Shown here one piece after another: positions 27,483 through 38,437 of a stretch of 64,000 nucleotides of DNA. The notes under the pieces are model-generated. The model did no database searches and was not told the origin of the DNA. It was given only the letters and a program-made list of their open reading frames with translations. Where the stretch lies: the NCBI RefSeq assembly GCF_043226085.1, contig NZ_CP171225.1:248001-312000 (forward strand). The letters are read 5' to 3'. Numbering within the stretch: position 1 is the stretch's first letter; every line of letters starts with the position of its first letter. This DNA is from Amaricoccus sp003258405. GTDB lineage: Bacteria > Pseudomonadota > Alphaproteobacteria > Rhodobacterales > Rhodobacteraceae. The translations under genes were made by a program, and so were the position numbers.

Positions 27483-27746
27483 TCAGACCTCCCGGTCGCG
27501 CAGGGCCGCGATCAGATCGGCACGGCTCATGTAGGAGCGGCCCGGAATGTCGAGCTCGCGCGCCTTGCGGTAAAGTTCGTCTTCCGACCAGGCCTCGTAG
27601 GCAATGCCGCCGCGGTCCGGTCCGGTGTTGCGCAGCCCGATCACGTTCGATTCGTGATTGCCGGTTTTCGTATCCTGCAGGGTCTTGCCTCCGAAGGCTT
27701 CTGGGTGGATGACGTTGCCGATTTTCGGGCCATGTTTCTTCGTCAT
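27483..27746 (-). CDS. small protein with Rho-N/SAP-like C-terminal domain
   Basis: The 87-residue protein has a polar N-terminus (MTKKHGPKIGNVIHPEAFGG) with little predicted structure. Its C-terminal helical hairpin, SEDELYRKARELDIPGRSYMSRADLIAALR (described by its key residues Leu, Ala, Ile-Pro-Gly-Arg and Lys/Arg-x-x-Leu-Ile), is the pattern of Rho termination factor N-terminal/SAP-like modules that bind nucleic acids. Such small proteins are common in proteobacteria but uncharacterised. Confidence 0.6.
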   Translation of the reverse strand: MTKKHGPKIGNVIHPEAFGGKTLQDTKTGNHESNVIGLRNTGPDRGGIAYEAWSEDELYRKARELDIPGRSYMSRADLIAALRDREV

Positions 27747-27934
27747 GGTCTCACCTCATGTTCGTGGTGCGACTCGCGCCACACCTGTCGCCGCACCCGT
27801 CCGGAGCGGCAGATCGGACCTTAGAGCAGGCATTCCCTCGTTCGCATTGACCGACATCAGTATTAAATACCTTTCTCTGAAAAGTTGCGATTAAAGTACG
27901 ATTTACACGTATTTGAAGTATCGGGATCTGTGCG

Positions 27935-28681
27935 TCAATTCACGGTAAAGGCAAGCCCGACGACATAGGCCACGAGGGCGCAGATGCCGCCGACGAGGAC
28001 GGTTTCCCCGACGCAGCGGCGGAGCGTCTCGGACGTCACCTTCCAGCGCAGCAGGCCGAGCGCCACCAGCGCAGCGAAGGTCGCGAAGGCCGAGATGCGG
28101 AAGGTCGCGGGATCGGGGCCGAGCAGGAAATAGGGCAGGAGCGGCGCGGAGCCGAAGGCGATGAAGGAAACGAAGGTCATCGTCGCGCGCGCTGCCGGGG
28201 AGCTTTCCTCCGGATCGGCCATGCCGACCTGATACTGCATCATGAAATCAGCCATGAAGGCGGGGTTTCGGGCGATCACATCGGCGATGCGGTGGGCATC
28301 CTCCCATTTCATGCCGCGGGAGATCAGGATGTCGATCACCTCGGACCAGCCGCGGTCGGGGTTTCGGACAATCTCGCGCTCCTCCTTGCGCCGCGCGGCG
28401 CGGTAGACATCCTGCTCGGAGCGGCTGGAGAGAAACTCCCCGAGCCCCATGGCTGTGGCGTCGGCGAAGAGATTGGCAAGCCCGAAGAGCAGCACCGCGA
28501 TGCCGCCGAGCGCCGCGGCGCCATGCGCGCCATAGCCCGCAAACCCCGCGACCACGGCGAAGGTGGTGACGATGCCGTCATTGCCGCCATAGACGATCTG
28601 CTTGAGAAACTCCTCGGCACGGCCGATGCCGCGGCCGTCACGCCGGCGCCGCAGCAGTTTTTCGGTAAGGGCATTGGTCAC
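27935..28681 (-). CDS. VIT1/CCC1 family metal transporter
   Basis: This is a membrane protein of the vacuolar iron transporter family, about 248 residues from GTG 28681. EEFLKQIVYGGNDGIVTTFAVVAGFAG is the conserved first helix, and the cytoplasmic metal-binding domain carries acidic helices (SRSEQDVYRAARRKEEREI). Five membrane segments fit the family. The open frame could start at ATG 28729, but the extra 16 residues are encoded by repeat-rich, AT-rich, promoter-like DNA and lack a ribosome-binding site. Likely exports or stores Fe/Mn; substrate not shown. Confidence 0.8.
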   Translation of the reverse strand: MTNALTEKLLRRRRDGRGIGRAEEFLKQIVYGGNDGIVTTFAVVAGFAGYGAHGAAALGGIAVLLFGLANLFADATAMGLGEFLSSRSEQDVYRAARRKEEREIVRNPDRGWSEVIDILISRGMKWEDAHRIADVIARNPAFMADFMMQYQVGMADPEESSPAARATMTFVSFIAFGSAPLLPYFLLGPDPATFRISAFATFAALVALGLLRWKVTSETLRRCVGETVLVGGICALVAYVVGLAFTVN

Positions 28682-28688
28682 GGCCGAG

Positions 28689-28725
28689 ATCCGGATCCTG
28701 GAATGATTCAAATATATCCGGATCC
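28689..28725. promoter_or_regulatory. pair of ATCCGGATCC repeats upstream of the VIT-family gene
   Basis: ATCCGGATCC occurs at 28689-28698 and 28716-28725; each contains the 8-base palindrome ATCCGGAT. Between them is AT-rich sequence including TATATT on both strands, compatible with a promoter. A role as an operator of the VIT-family gene is inferred. Confidence 0.35.
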
Positions 28726-28800
28726 GCATGCGATGCGAGTCTCTTCGGAGACCCGGCGGGGCAGCGCGCCGTTCGCGCGGCCTGTCGCAATGTGAGCGGT

Positions 28801-28840
28801 GACGGAAAAATGCGGCGCCGGCAGGGGAGACCGGCGCCGC
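28801..28840 (-). terminator. intrinsic terminator of katG
   Basis: On the minus strand the stem GCGGCGCCGG/CCGGCGCCGC (28812-28821 with 28831-28840) is followed by TTTTTCC. A second stem, GACCGGAGGC with GCCTCCGGTC, lies between it and the katG stop codon. Confidence 0.8.
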
Positions 28841-28903
28841 GATAGTGACCGGAGGCGAGCGTCGCTCCCGCCTCCGGTCAGTCCGGGGAAATCGTTCCGC
28901 CGA

Positions 28904-31078
28904 TCAGGCGAGATCGAAGCGATCGGCGTTCATCACCTTGGTCCAGGCGGCCACGAAGTCGTTCACGAACTTCTCGGCGCTGTCGTCCTGGGCATAGACT
29001 TCCGCATAGGCGCGCAGGATCGCGTTCGAGCCGAACACGAGGTCGATCCGGGTTGCCGTCCACTTCACCGCGCCAGTCTTGCGGCAGCGGATCTCGTAGG
29101 TGCCGCCGGTCGCCGGGACCCACTTGTAGGCCATGTCGGTGAGGTTGACGAAGAAGTCCGGCGTGAGCGCACCTTCGCGGTCGGTGAAAACACCGTGCCT
29201 GGTACCGCCGTGGTTGGTCCCCATGGCGCGCATGCCGCCGACGAGCACGGTCATCTCGGGGGCGGTGAGGCCCATGAGCTGGGTGCGGTCGAGCATGAGC
29301 TCCTCGGGGCTCACGACATAGTCCTGCTTGAGCCAGTTGCGGTATCCGTCGGCGAGCGGCTCGAGCGGGACGAAGCTGTCGCCGTCGGTCTGCTCGGCGG
29401 TGGCATCACCCCGGCCGGGCGCGAAGGGCACCTTGACGTCGAAGCCCGCGGCCTTCGCCGCCTGCTCAACACCGAGATTGCCCGCCAGCACGATCACGTC
29501 GGCCACCGACGCCCCGGCCTCGGCCGCGATGGGCTCGAGCACGGAGAGGACGCGCGCGAGGCGCTCGGGCTCGTTGCCTTCCCAGTCCTTCTGCGGCGCA
29601 AGGCGGATGCGCGCGCCATTGGCGCCGCCGCGCATGTCCGAGCCGCGGTAGGTGCGGGCGCTGTCCCAGGCGGTGGAGACCATGTCGGCGAGGCTGAGGC
29701 CCGAGGCCGCGATCTTCGCCTTCACCGCCTCGACGTCCCAGGAGGTGCTGCCCTTGGGGATCGGATCCTGCCAGATCAGATCCTCGGCGGGCACGTCCGG
29801 GCCGACGTAGCGGTCCTTGGGGCCCATGTCGCGGTGGGTGAGCTTGAACCACGCGCGGGCGAAGGTGTCCTGGAAATACGCCGGATCGGCCATGAACTTC
29901 TGGCAGATCGCGTTGTAGGTCGGGTCCATCTTCATCGCCATGTCGGCGTCGGTCATCATCGGGTTGCGGCGGACCGTCGGGTCGGAGGCGTCGACCGGCT
30001 TGTCCTCTTCCTTGATGTTGATCGGCTCCCACTGGTTGGCTCCGGCAGGGCTCTTGCGAAGCTCCCATTCGTGGCCGAACAGCATGTCGAAGAAGCCCAT
30101 GTCGAACTTCGTCGGGTGGGTGGTCCAGGCGCCTTCGAGGCCCGAGGTCACGGCGCGGCTGGCGAGGCCGTTCTGGTTGGGGTTCGCCCAGCCCATGCCC
30201 TGCTGCTCGACGCCGGCGGCTTCCGGTTCCGGCCCGAGGGCGTCTGCATTGCCGTTGCCGTGGGTCTTGCCGACGGTGTGGCCGCCCGCGGTGAGCGCGG
30301 CGGTTTCCTCGTCGTTCATCGCCATGCGGGCGAAGGTCTCACGCACCTGCGCTGCGGTTTTCAGCGGGTCGGACTTGCCGTTCACCCCTTCGGGGTTGAC
30401 GTAGATGAGGCCCATCTGGACGGCGGCCAGCGGGTTTTCCATCGTCTTGGGGTCTTCGACATCTTCGTAACGCGCGTCGGACGGCGCGAGCCATTCCTGC
30501 TCGGCGCCCCAGTAGGTATCGATCTCGGGGTGCCAGATGTCCTCGCGGCCGAAGGCGAAGCCGAAGGTCTTGAGACCCATCGACTCATAGGCCACCGTGC
30601 CGGCGAGGATGATGAGGTCGGCCCAGCTCACCTTGTTGCCGTATTTCTTCTTGATCGGCCAGAGCAGGCGGCGGGCCTTGTCGAGGCTCACGTTGTCCGG
30701 CCAGGAGTTCAGCGGGGCGAAGCGCTGGTTGCCCGTGCCGCCGCCGCCGCGGCCGTCGGCGATGCGGTAGGAGCCGGCAGCGTGCCAGGCCATGCGGATG
30801 AAGAGGCCGCCGTAATGCCCATAGTCGGCCGGCCACCAATCCTGGCTGTCGGTCATCAGGCCGTGAAGATCCTTCTTCAGCGCCTCGACATCGAGCTTCT
30901 TCAGCTCTTCACGATAGTCGAAGGCCCGGCCGAGCGGGTCGGTCTTGGTGTCGTGCTGGCTTAGGATGTCGAGCTTCAGCGCGTTGGGCCACCAGTCCAT
31001 CACCGACTGGCCAGTTTCGGTGTTGCCACCGTGCATGACCGGGCATTTGCCGGCGTTCTTGTCTACGATTGCGTCCAT
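28904..31078 (-). CDS. katG: catalase-peroxidase
   Basis: Bifunctional haem enzyme that removes hydrogen peroxide; 724 residues with the two duplicated peroxidase-fold halves of the family. The distal site is RMAWHAAGSYR near residue 105, the proximal histidine is in TAGGHTVGKTHG near 265, and the Tyr of the Met-Tyr-Trp crosslink is in MGLIYVNPEGVNG. Most of its upstream region is shared with the divergent oxyR gene, which points to peroxide induction through OxyR. Confidence 0.97.
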   Translation of the reverse strand: MDAIVDKNAGKCPVMHGGNTETGQSVMDWWPNALKLDILSQHDTKTDPLGRAFDYREELKKLDVEALKKDLHGLMTDSQDWWPADYGHYGGLFIRMAWHAAGSYRIADGRGGGGTGNQRFAPLNSWPDNVSLDKARRLLWPIKKKYGNKVSWADLIILAGTVAYESMGLKTFGFAFGREDIWHPEIDTYWGAEQEWLAPSDARYEDVEDPKTMENPLAAVQMGLIYVNPEGVNGKSDPLKTAAQVRETFARMAMNDEETAALTAGGHTVGKTHGNGNADALGPEPEAAGVEQQGMGWANPNQNGLASRAVTSGLEGAWTTHPTKFDMGFFDMLFGHEWELRKSPAGANQWEPINIKEEDKPVDASDPTVRRNPMMTDADMAMKMDPTYNAICQKFMADPAYFQDTFARAWFKLTHRDMGPKDRYVGPDVPAEDLIWQDPIPKGSTSWDVEAVKAKIAASGLSLADMVSTAWDSARTYRGSDMRGGANGARIRLAPQKDWEGNEPERLARVLSVLEPIAAEAGASVADVIVLAGNLGVEQAAKAAGFDVKVPFAPGRGDATAEQTDGDSFVPLEPLADGYRNWLKQDYVVSPEELMLDRTQLMGLTAPEMTVLVGGMRAMGTNHGGTRHGVFTDREGALTPDFFVNLTDMAYKWVPATGGTYEIRCRKTGAVKWTATRIDLVFGSNAILRAYAEVYAQDDSAEKFVNDFVAAWTKVMNADRFDLA

Positions 31079-31359
31079 ATTCAGTCTCTCCGATGCCGTA
31101 GCGTGTGTCTCTTCGGGTTCCGGTGCGGATTTCTCTCCGCGTGGCCGCTCGGTGGGCCGTCCGCGGGGTTCCGATTGTCTCTCGTTTCTCTGGAATTTCG
31201 GCGCGGGCCGATCACGAGGTGCCCTGGGGCACCAAGGCGGCCGCTTTCATTCGCTCGGTCAGACTTCCCTCCCTTGCTCAGTCTGGAATGATTCTCAAAT
31301 GGCACCTTAGCGTGATAATTGGAAATTGCATTTTATTCTTGTTGCGATAATCTGAGATT
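31079..31359. promoter_or_regulatory. katG-oxyR divergent promoter region
   Basis: This 281-base intergenic region separates divergent katG and oxyR. The 70 bases before oxyR are markedly AT-rich (GATAATTGG near 31313, GCGATAATCTGAGATTATGG just before and into the oxyR start), as expected for promoters and OxyR half-sites of the ATAG/CTAT type. Individual sites cannot be assigned reliably by eye. Confidence 0.5.
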
Positions 31360-32328
31360 ATGGAAATTACCTTCAGGCAGCTCAAGTACCTGATTGCACT
31401 CGCGCAGCACGGGCATTTCGGCAAGGCGGCTGCTGCCGTTAACGTGAGCCAGCCCGCGCTTTCCGTCCAGATCCGGACGCTGGAGGAGGCGCTCGGCGCG
31501 CGGCTGATCGAGCGGGGCGGGCGCGAGATCGTGGTGACGCCGGTCGGGCGGGAGATCCTCGTCCGGGCGCGGCGGATCATGGAGGAGATGCGTGAGCTCA
31601 GCGAGGCAGCGCGCTGGGAGCGCGGCCTTGGTGGAAGGCTGCGGCTCGGGGTGATCCCGACCATCGCGCCCTATCTGCTGCCCGCCGCGTTGCCGCTCCT
31701 GCGGAGCCGCAATCTCAATCTCGATCTCGGCGTGCGGGAGGCGCGCACCGAGCGGCTGCTCGAAGAGCTCCGGGCGGGCGAGCTCGATGCGGTGATCGTG
31801 GCGCTGCCGACGGAAGCCGGGGATCTGGTCGAGGCCCCGCTCTTCGACGACCGGTTCCTGCTCGGCGGTTCGGGGCGGCTGATGGAGGCGGTGGGCGCTG
31901 CGGCGCAGCCCGAGGGGCTCGATCCCGAACGGTTGCTCCTGCTCGACGACGGCCATTGCCTCGCCGATCAGGCGCTCGCGGCCTGCAGCCTGCGGCGCAA
32001 CCAGACGCGGATGGATCTGCGCGCCTCCTCGCTTTCGACGCTCTGCCGTCTTGCGGGCGAGGGAATCGGGCTTACCTTTGTTCCCGAGCTCGCGCTCCGG
32101 GCCGAGAGCGCCTCGGCGCCCGGTCTGGTGCTGCGTCGCTTCTCGGGCACGGAGCCGCGGCGGCGGGTCGGGCTCGTGCGCCGGCACCTTTCGGTGGACG
32201 ATGGCTGGTTTACCGATCTCGCGAGCGTTCTCGCGGAGGCCGGACGTTCGGAGCTCGTGCATGCCTGGGTGCATTATCCGAGCCGATCGGATGAATTTCC
32301 GCAGGACATTTCTGCCGCACCGCGGTAA
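31360..32328 (+). CDS. oxyR: LysR-type hydrogen peroxide sensor OxyR
   Basis: This is a 322-residue LysR-family regulator. The N-terminal winged helix (about 1-65) contains GKAAAAVNVSQPALSVQIRTLEEALGARLIER. The effector domain holds Cys200 and Cys209 in DDGHCLADQALAACSL, the same spacing as the redox pair Cys199-Cys208 of E. coli OxyR, so disulfide-based peroxide sensing is expected. It is transcribed divergently from katG, its likely main target. Confidence 0.95.
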   Translation: MEITFRQLKYLIALAQHGHFGKAAAAVNVSQPALSVQIRTLEEALGARLIERGGREIVVTPVGREILVRARRIMEEMRELSEAARWERGLGGRLRLGVIPTIAPYLLPAALPLLRSRNLNLDLGVREARTERLLEELRAGELDAVIVALPTEAGDLVEAPLFDDRFLLGGSGRLMEAVGAAAQPEGLDPERLLLLDDGHCLADQALAACSLRRNQTRMDLRASSLSTLCRLAGEGIGLTFVPELALRAESASAPGLVLRRFSGTEPRRRVGLVRRHLSVDDGWFTDLASVLAEAGRSELVHAWVHYPSRSDEFPQDISAAPR

Positions 32329-32352
32329 TAAGCGCGAGGACGGAGGATCATC

Positions 32353-33324
32353 ATGGCAGACAGGACCCCTGGCGACCGCGACCTGAGCAATCGGGCGGCG
32401 CGCCATCCCGAAAAGGCACATCGCCCCGACACGCCCATTCTGCGCAAGCCCGACTGGATCCGGGTGAAGGCGCCGGTGAGCGAAGGCTATCGCGAGACGG
32501 CGCGCATCATGCGCGAGAACCGGCTGGTGACGGTCTGCGAGGAGGCGGGCTGCCCCAATGTGGGCGAGTGCTGGAGCCAGGGCCACGCCACCATGATGAT
32601 CATGGGCGAGATCTGCACCCGCGGCTGCACCTTCTGCAATGTGGCGACCGGCCGGCCCGACGCGCTCGATGCGTTCGAACCGGGGCGAGTTGCGGTGGCA
32701 GTCGAGAAGCTCGGCCTGAAGCATGTGGTCATCACCTCTGTCGACCGCGACGATCTCGCCGATGGCGGGGCGGAGCACATTGCCCAGACGATCCGGGCGG
32801 TGCGGCGCAAGACGCCCGACACCACCATCGAGGTGCTGACGCCGGACTTTCTCAAATGCGGGCCCGATGCGCTGGAGACGGTGGTGGCGGCGAAGCCGGA
32901 TGTCTTCAACCACAATCTCGAGACGGTGCCCGGCCTCTATCCGGAGGTCCGGCCCGGGGCGCGGTATTTCCACAGCCTGCGGCTGCTGCAGCGGGTGAAG
33001 GAGATCGATCCGACGATGTTCACCAAGTCGGGTATCATGGTCGGGCTTGGCGAGGAGCGTCAGGCGGTGGTGCAGGTGATGGATGACCTGCGCGCGGCGG
33101 ATGTGGATTTCCTGACCATCGGCCAGTATCTCCAGCCGACGCCGAAGCATCATGTCGTGTCGCGGTTCGTGACGCCCGAGGAGTTCAAGGGCTACGAGAA
33201 GGCGGCCTACGGCAAGGGCTTCCTGATGGTTTCGGCCACACCGCTCACCCGCTCGAGCTACCACGCGGGCGACGATTTCGCCCAGCTGCGCGCGGCCCGG
33301 CTGGCAAAGCTCGAACAGGCCTGA
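32353..33324 (+). CDS. lipA: lipoyl synthase
   Basis: Radical-SAM enzyme that inserts two sulfurs into octanoyl-lysine to make lipoyl cofactors; 323 residues. The radical-SAM cluster motif is GEICTRGCTFCNVATG and the auxiliary cluster motif is CEEAGCPNVGEC, with the C-terminal RSSYHAG serine motif also present. A GGAGGATCATC ribosome-binding region precedes the start. The lipoylated odhB E2 and the lpdA E3 lie nearby and depend on this product. Confidence 0.97.
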   Translation: MADRTPGDRDLSNRAARHPEKAHRPDTPILRKPDWIRVKAPVSEGYRETARIMRENRLVTVCEEAGCPNVGECWSQGHATMMIMGEICTRGCTFCNVATGRPDALDAFEPGRVAVAVEKLGLKHVVITSVDRDDLADGGAEHIAQTIRAVRRKTPDTTIEVLTPDFLKCGPDALETVVAAKPDVFNHNLETVPGLYPEVRPGARYFHSLRLLQRVKEIDPTMFTKSGIMVGLGEERQAVVQVMDDLRAADVDFLTIGQYLQPTPKHHVVSRFVTPEEFKGYEKAAYGKGFLMVSATPLTRSSYHAGDDFAQLRAARLAKLEQA

Positions 33325-33427
33325 GGCGGGGAGCGGGCGTTCTCCGCGTATCCATTGCCTTCTTGAAGGTGGCAGAGGGCGTTTGACGTTGAGGCCGCAC
33401 GCCCCGTCAGGGGACGCGGCCGGTGCG

Positions 33428-33649
33428 TCAGCCGGCCGTTGCCGGCACGGTGATGCCGTGGCGGGTCATGGCGGCGCCAAGGCGCGCGAGAGCCGGCTGT
33501 GGCTCGGGCGCCGGGGTGCCGGAGTTCGCGAGGATCTCGACCTCGACCAGCTCCAGAGCCGGACCTTCGACTCCACCGAGGAAGCGGAGGCGGTCGGCGA
33601 CGGCCCAGACGATGTCGCCTTCGCCGGGCCGCATCACGTCAAACGTCAT
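33428..33649 (-). CDS. truncated cupin-like small protein
   Basis: The 73-residue product starts after AGGAG. Residues about 13-45 (VADRLRFLGGVEGPALELVE and the following strand) resemble the first beta strands of cupin proteins, whose next segment is normally SGTPPH with metal-binding histidines. Here SGTP is followed by APEPQP and an unrelated helix, so the metal-binding core is missing. It lies 47 bases after the tetR-family gene on the same strand and is probably co-transcribed. It could be a degenerate remnant or a small functional protein. Confidence 0.5.
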   Translation of the reverse strand: MTFDVMRPGEGDIVWAVADRLRFLGGVEGPALELVEVEILANSGTPAPEPQPALARLGAAMTRHGITVPATAG

Positions 33650-33696
33650 TGCAAGTCACTCCTTGAGATGGATGCCCTGTCCGAGGGCCTTTGACC

Positions 33697-34298
33697 TTAG
33701 GCGATCGCCGAGAGGATCACCTCAAGTGCCCAGGAAGCGGTCTCGCCGGCCTCTGTGCCGCTCAGCCCGCCGTAATCCTTCATGTCCTCCCAGGCGGAGG
33801 CCGAGAACAGCAAATGCGCCAGCGCCTCGACGCTGGCCGCCTCGCCGGGCGCGAGCCCGTCGGTGATGGTGGAGAGCGCCGCCTGGAAGGCGGCACGGCG
33901 CTCGGCGATGGTATTGGCCCGCATCGCCTGTCCGGTGCGCGAATGCAGCGCGGCGCAGATCGCGCCGTCGTGGCTGTCGAAAAGGGGGAAGGTCTGTCGC
34001 GGCCCGTCGACGATCTCCGCAAGCTTGTGCGGCGCGGGATTGGCGCCGATGCGCGCGTTGATCCAGTGCCAGAACGCGGCGAGCAGGTCATTGCGGGTCG
34101 CGAAGTGGCGAAAGAGCGAAAGAGCGTGCGTCGCTCTATCCCGGCCTGCCGGGCGATCGCCTCCATGGAAATGTCTTCTGTGGAGCCCGATGTCTGCAGC
34201 AGATCGAAAAGCGCGGCGAGGATCGCCGCGCGCGTCTGCCGGGCTTTCTCCTCGCGGAGGGGGCTGTTGTACGCACGAGGCCGGGGCGTGCGGCACAC
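33697..34298 (-). pseudogene. TetR-family regulator disrupted by an 8-bp tandem duplication
   Basis: The DNA-binding part is read from GTG 34298 (CRTPRPRAYN...) through the helix-turn-helix DISMEAIARQAGIERRTLFR in one frame, while the rest (HFATRNDLLAAFWHWINARIG to the C-terminus) is in another. The switch coincides with CGAAAGAG repeated twice in tandem at 34109-34124. Removing one copy gives a continuous TetR-type protein of about 198 residues joined at RTLFRHFATRNDLL, the canonical HTH end. As written the gene yields only a truncated protein. Confidence 0.8.
34109..34124. repeat. 8-bp tandem duplication causing the tetR frameshift
   Basis: CGAAAGAG at 34109-34116 is repeated immediately at 34117-34124. 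Deletion of one unit restores the TetR reading frame exactly at the end of the helix-turn-helix. Confidence 0.9.
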
Positions 34299-34299
34299 T

Positions 34300-34367
34300 C
34301 CTGTTTCATGTCACTGCATATGACATGAAACAGGGCAGCCGTAATTCGATGTCACAGTATGTGACGT
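34300..34367. promoter_or_regulatory. two related palindromes upstream of the tetR-family gene
   Basis: CCTGTTTCATGTCA (34300-34313) and TGACATGAAACAGG (34321-34334) form a perfect 14-bp inverted repeat with a 7-base spacer, directly at the tetR start. Its core ATGTCACTGCATATGACAT (34308-34326) is matched at 15 of 19 positions by ATGTCACAGTATGTGACGT (34349-34367), centred 41 bp further upstream. Two related palindromes before a TetR gene suggest autorepressor operators. Confidence 0.7.
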
Positions 34368-34405
34368 CCATTCGTTCTGCGCCGCGATCGCGGCGCAGTG
34401 GGGGC

Positions 34406-35794
<1,389 letters not shown>

Positions 35795-35847
35795 GATGGT
35801 CTCCTTCGAAGTCGTTGGCGTGCCGCGCCTCTCCCAAAAGCATCGGC

Positions 35848-36576
35848 TCAGTCCGCGAGCAGCCAGGCTCTGGCCTGCTCGAAGTCGTCGGCGGGAAAAT
35901 AGCGGACGGGCGCCTTGATGAACTGGCGTCCGATCCGTTCCGCAAGGGCCTGCCAGGCCTTGTCGCCGACGATGGCGGCACGATCGAGCAGGCTCTGGTG
36001 GTCGCGGACCAGGGTGAAATGCGCAGCCAGCGCGCCGAGGCCCTGCCAGCCGTCGAACTCGCGGAGATCGAGAAGCAGGCGAAAGCGGTCGTGGCCGCGG
36101 ATGAAGGCGTTGAGGTCCTCGGTCACATCAGCATAGGCGGCGCCGTCGAGCTGGCCCAGCAGGCGGACATGGAGCACGTCCTGTCCGAGATCGCTGTGGT
36201 GGATGCTGCCGAGCGACTCGCGCAGCCAGCGCCGGGCGTCGTCCTCCTCGCCGAGGCTGAAGGTCGCGACGGGGCAGGGCATGAAGACCGAGAAGGCCTT
36301 CACCGCCGCGGTGATCCAGTGGATGTCGGTGACGATGGCTGCGCGTTCGAACCCGCGCCAGTGCTTGAGGCCGAGCCGGCCATCCTCGAACATCGCCCCG
36401 GCCGTGTAGCCGTCGAAGTCCGCGCCGAAGCGGCCGAGCAGGCGGATGTGTTCGCGGGCTTCAATCGCACGATCGAGCGCAGGCACCAGCACATCGCGGT
36501 AGTCTGCTTCGGTGACGGTGCCGCTGGCCCTGAATTCGAAGACCGTGTCGTCCGGCGAGGATGTGACTTCGATCAT
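35848..36576 (-). CDS. protein with two SpoIIAA-like (STAS-related) domains
   Basis: The 242-residue soluble protein consists of two tandem SpoIIAA-like domains of about 120 residues each. The first begins DDTVFEFRASGTVTEADYRDVLVPALD and contains HWRGFERAAIVTDIHWITAA; the second begins DVLHVRLLGQLDGAAYADVTEDLNAFI and contains RDHQSLLDRAAIVGDKAWQAL. Single-domain relatives are widespread and uncharacterised, proposed to bind lipid-like ligands or act in signalling. It lies between odhB and lpdA on the same strand. Confidence 0.7.
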   Translation of the reverse strand: MIEVTSSPDDTVFEFRASGTVTEADYRDVLVPALDRAIEAREHIRLLGRFGADFDGYTAGAMFEDGRLGLKHWRGFERAAIVTDIHWITAAVKAFSVFMPCPVATFSLGEEDDARRWLRESLGSIHHSDLGQDVLHVRLLGQLDGAAYADVTEDLNAFIRGHDRFRLLLDLREFDGWQGLGALAAHFTLVRDHQSLLDRAAIVGDKAWQALAERIGRQFIKAPVRYFPADDFEQARAWLLAD

Positions 36577-36887
36577 GGCAGGACTCCGGGCAATGTGTGG
36601 GGCGCGCGAGCCCCGTTCAGCCAGCTTTCGGTCTGGTGCGCCGCCATCGGATCAGACCGGTTGCGAAAAGAAATAATCCTGCCGGGCCTGTCCGTCCGGC
36701 GTTAAAAGCATGCCCAGTCGGGGCGGGCGCCGCATCGTTCCGGCGCGGCGGATGCGCCCGGACGATGCGGGATGCCGGGTTTCCCTCCCGGCCTCCTGGT
36801 AGCCGGAAGGCCCGCGCCGCTGCGCGAGCCCCCGCATCTCGGGTGCCGCCCCTGGTCTCGTGGGGAGGGACGGGCACGGGGATCTGC
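36577..36887. other. 311-base intergenic region with a long imperfect hairpin
   Basis: No gene with protein-family features is visible; the short open frames are Arg/Pro/Ala-rich shadows. It contains an imperfect 16-bp inverted repeat, CGCATCGTTCCGGCGC (36731-36746) against GCGCCCGGACGATGCG (36754-36769), with a 7-base loop, about 120 bases after the odhB stop. It could be a terminator-like or processing stem between odhB and the downstream SpoIIAA-like gene. Confidence 0.45.
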
Positions 36888-38426
<1,539 letters not shown>

Positions 38427-38437
38427 CTGGACGGTCC

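Noticed and set aside
36617..36877. 86-codon minus-strand frame after odhB
   Set aside because: Composition is Arg/Pro/Ala-rich with no family feature or ribosome-binding site; it includes the imperfect hairpin at 36731-36769.
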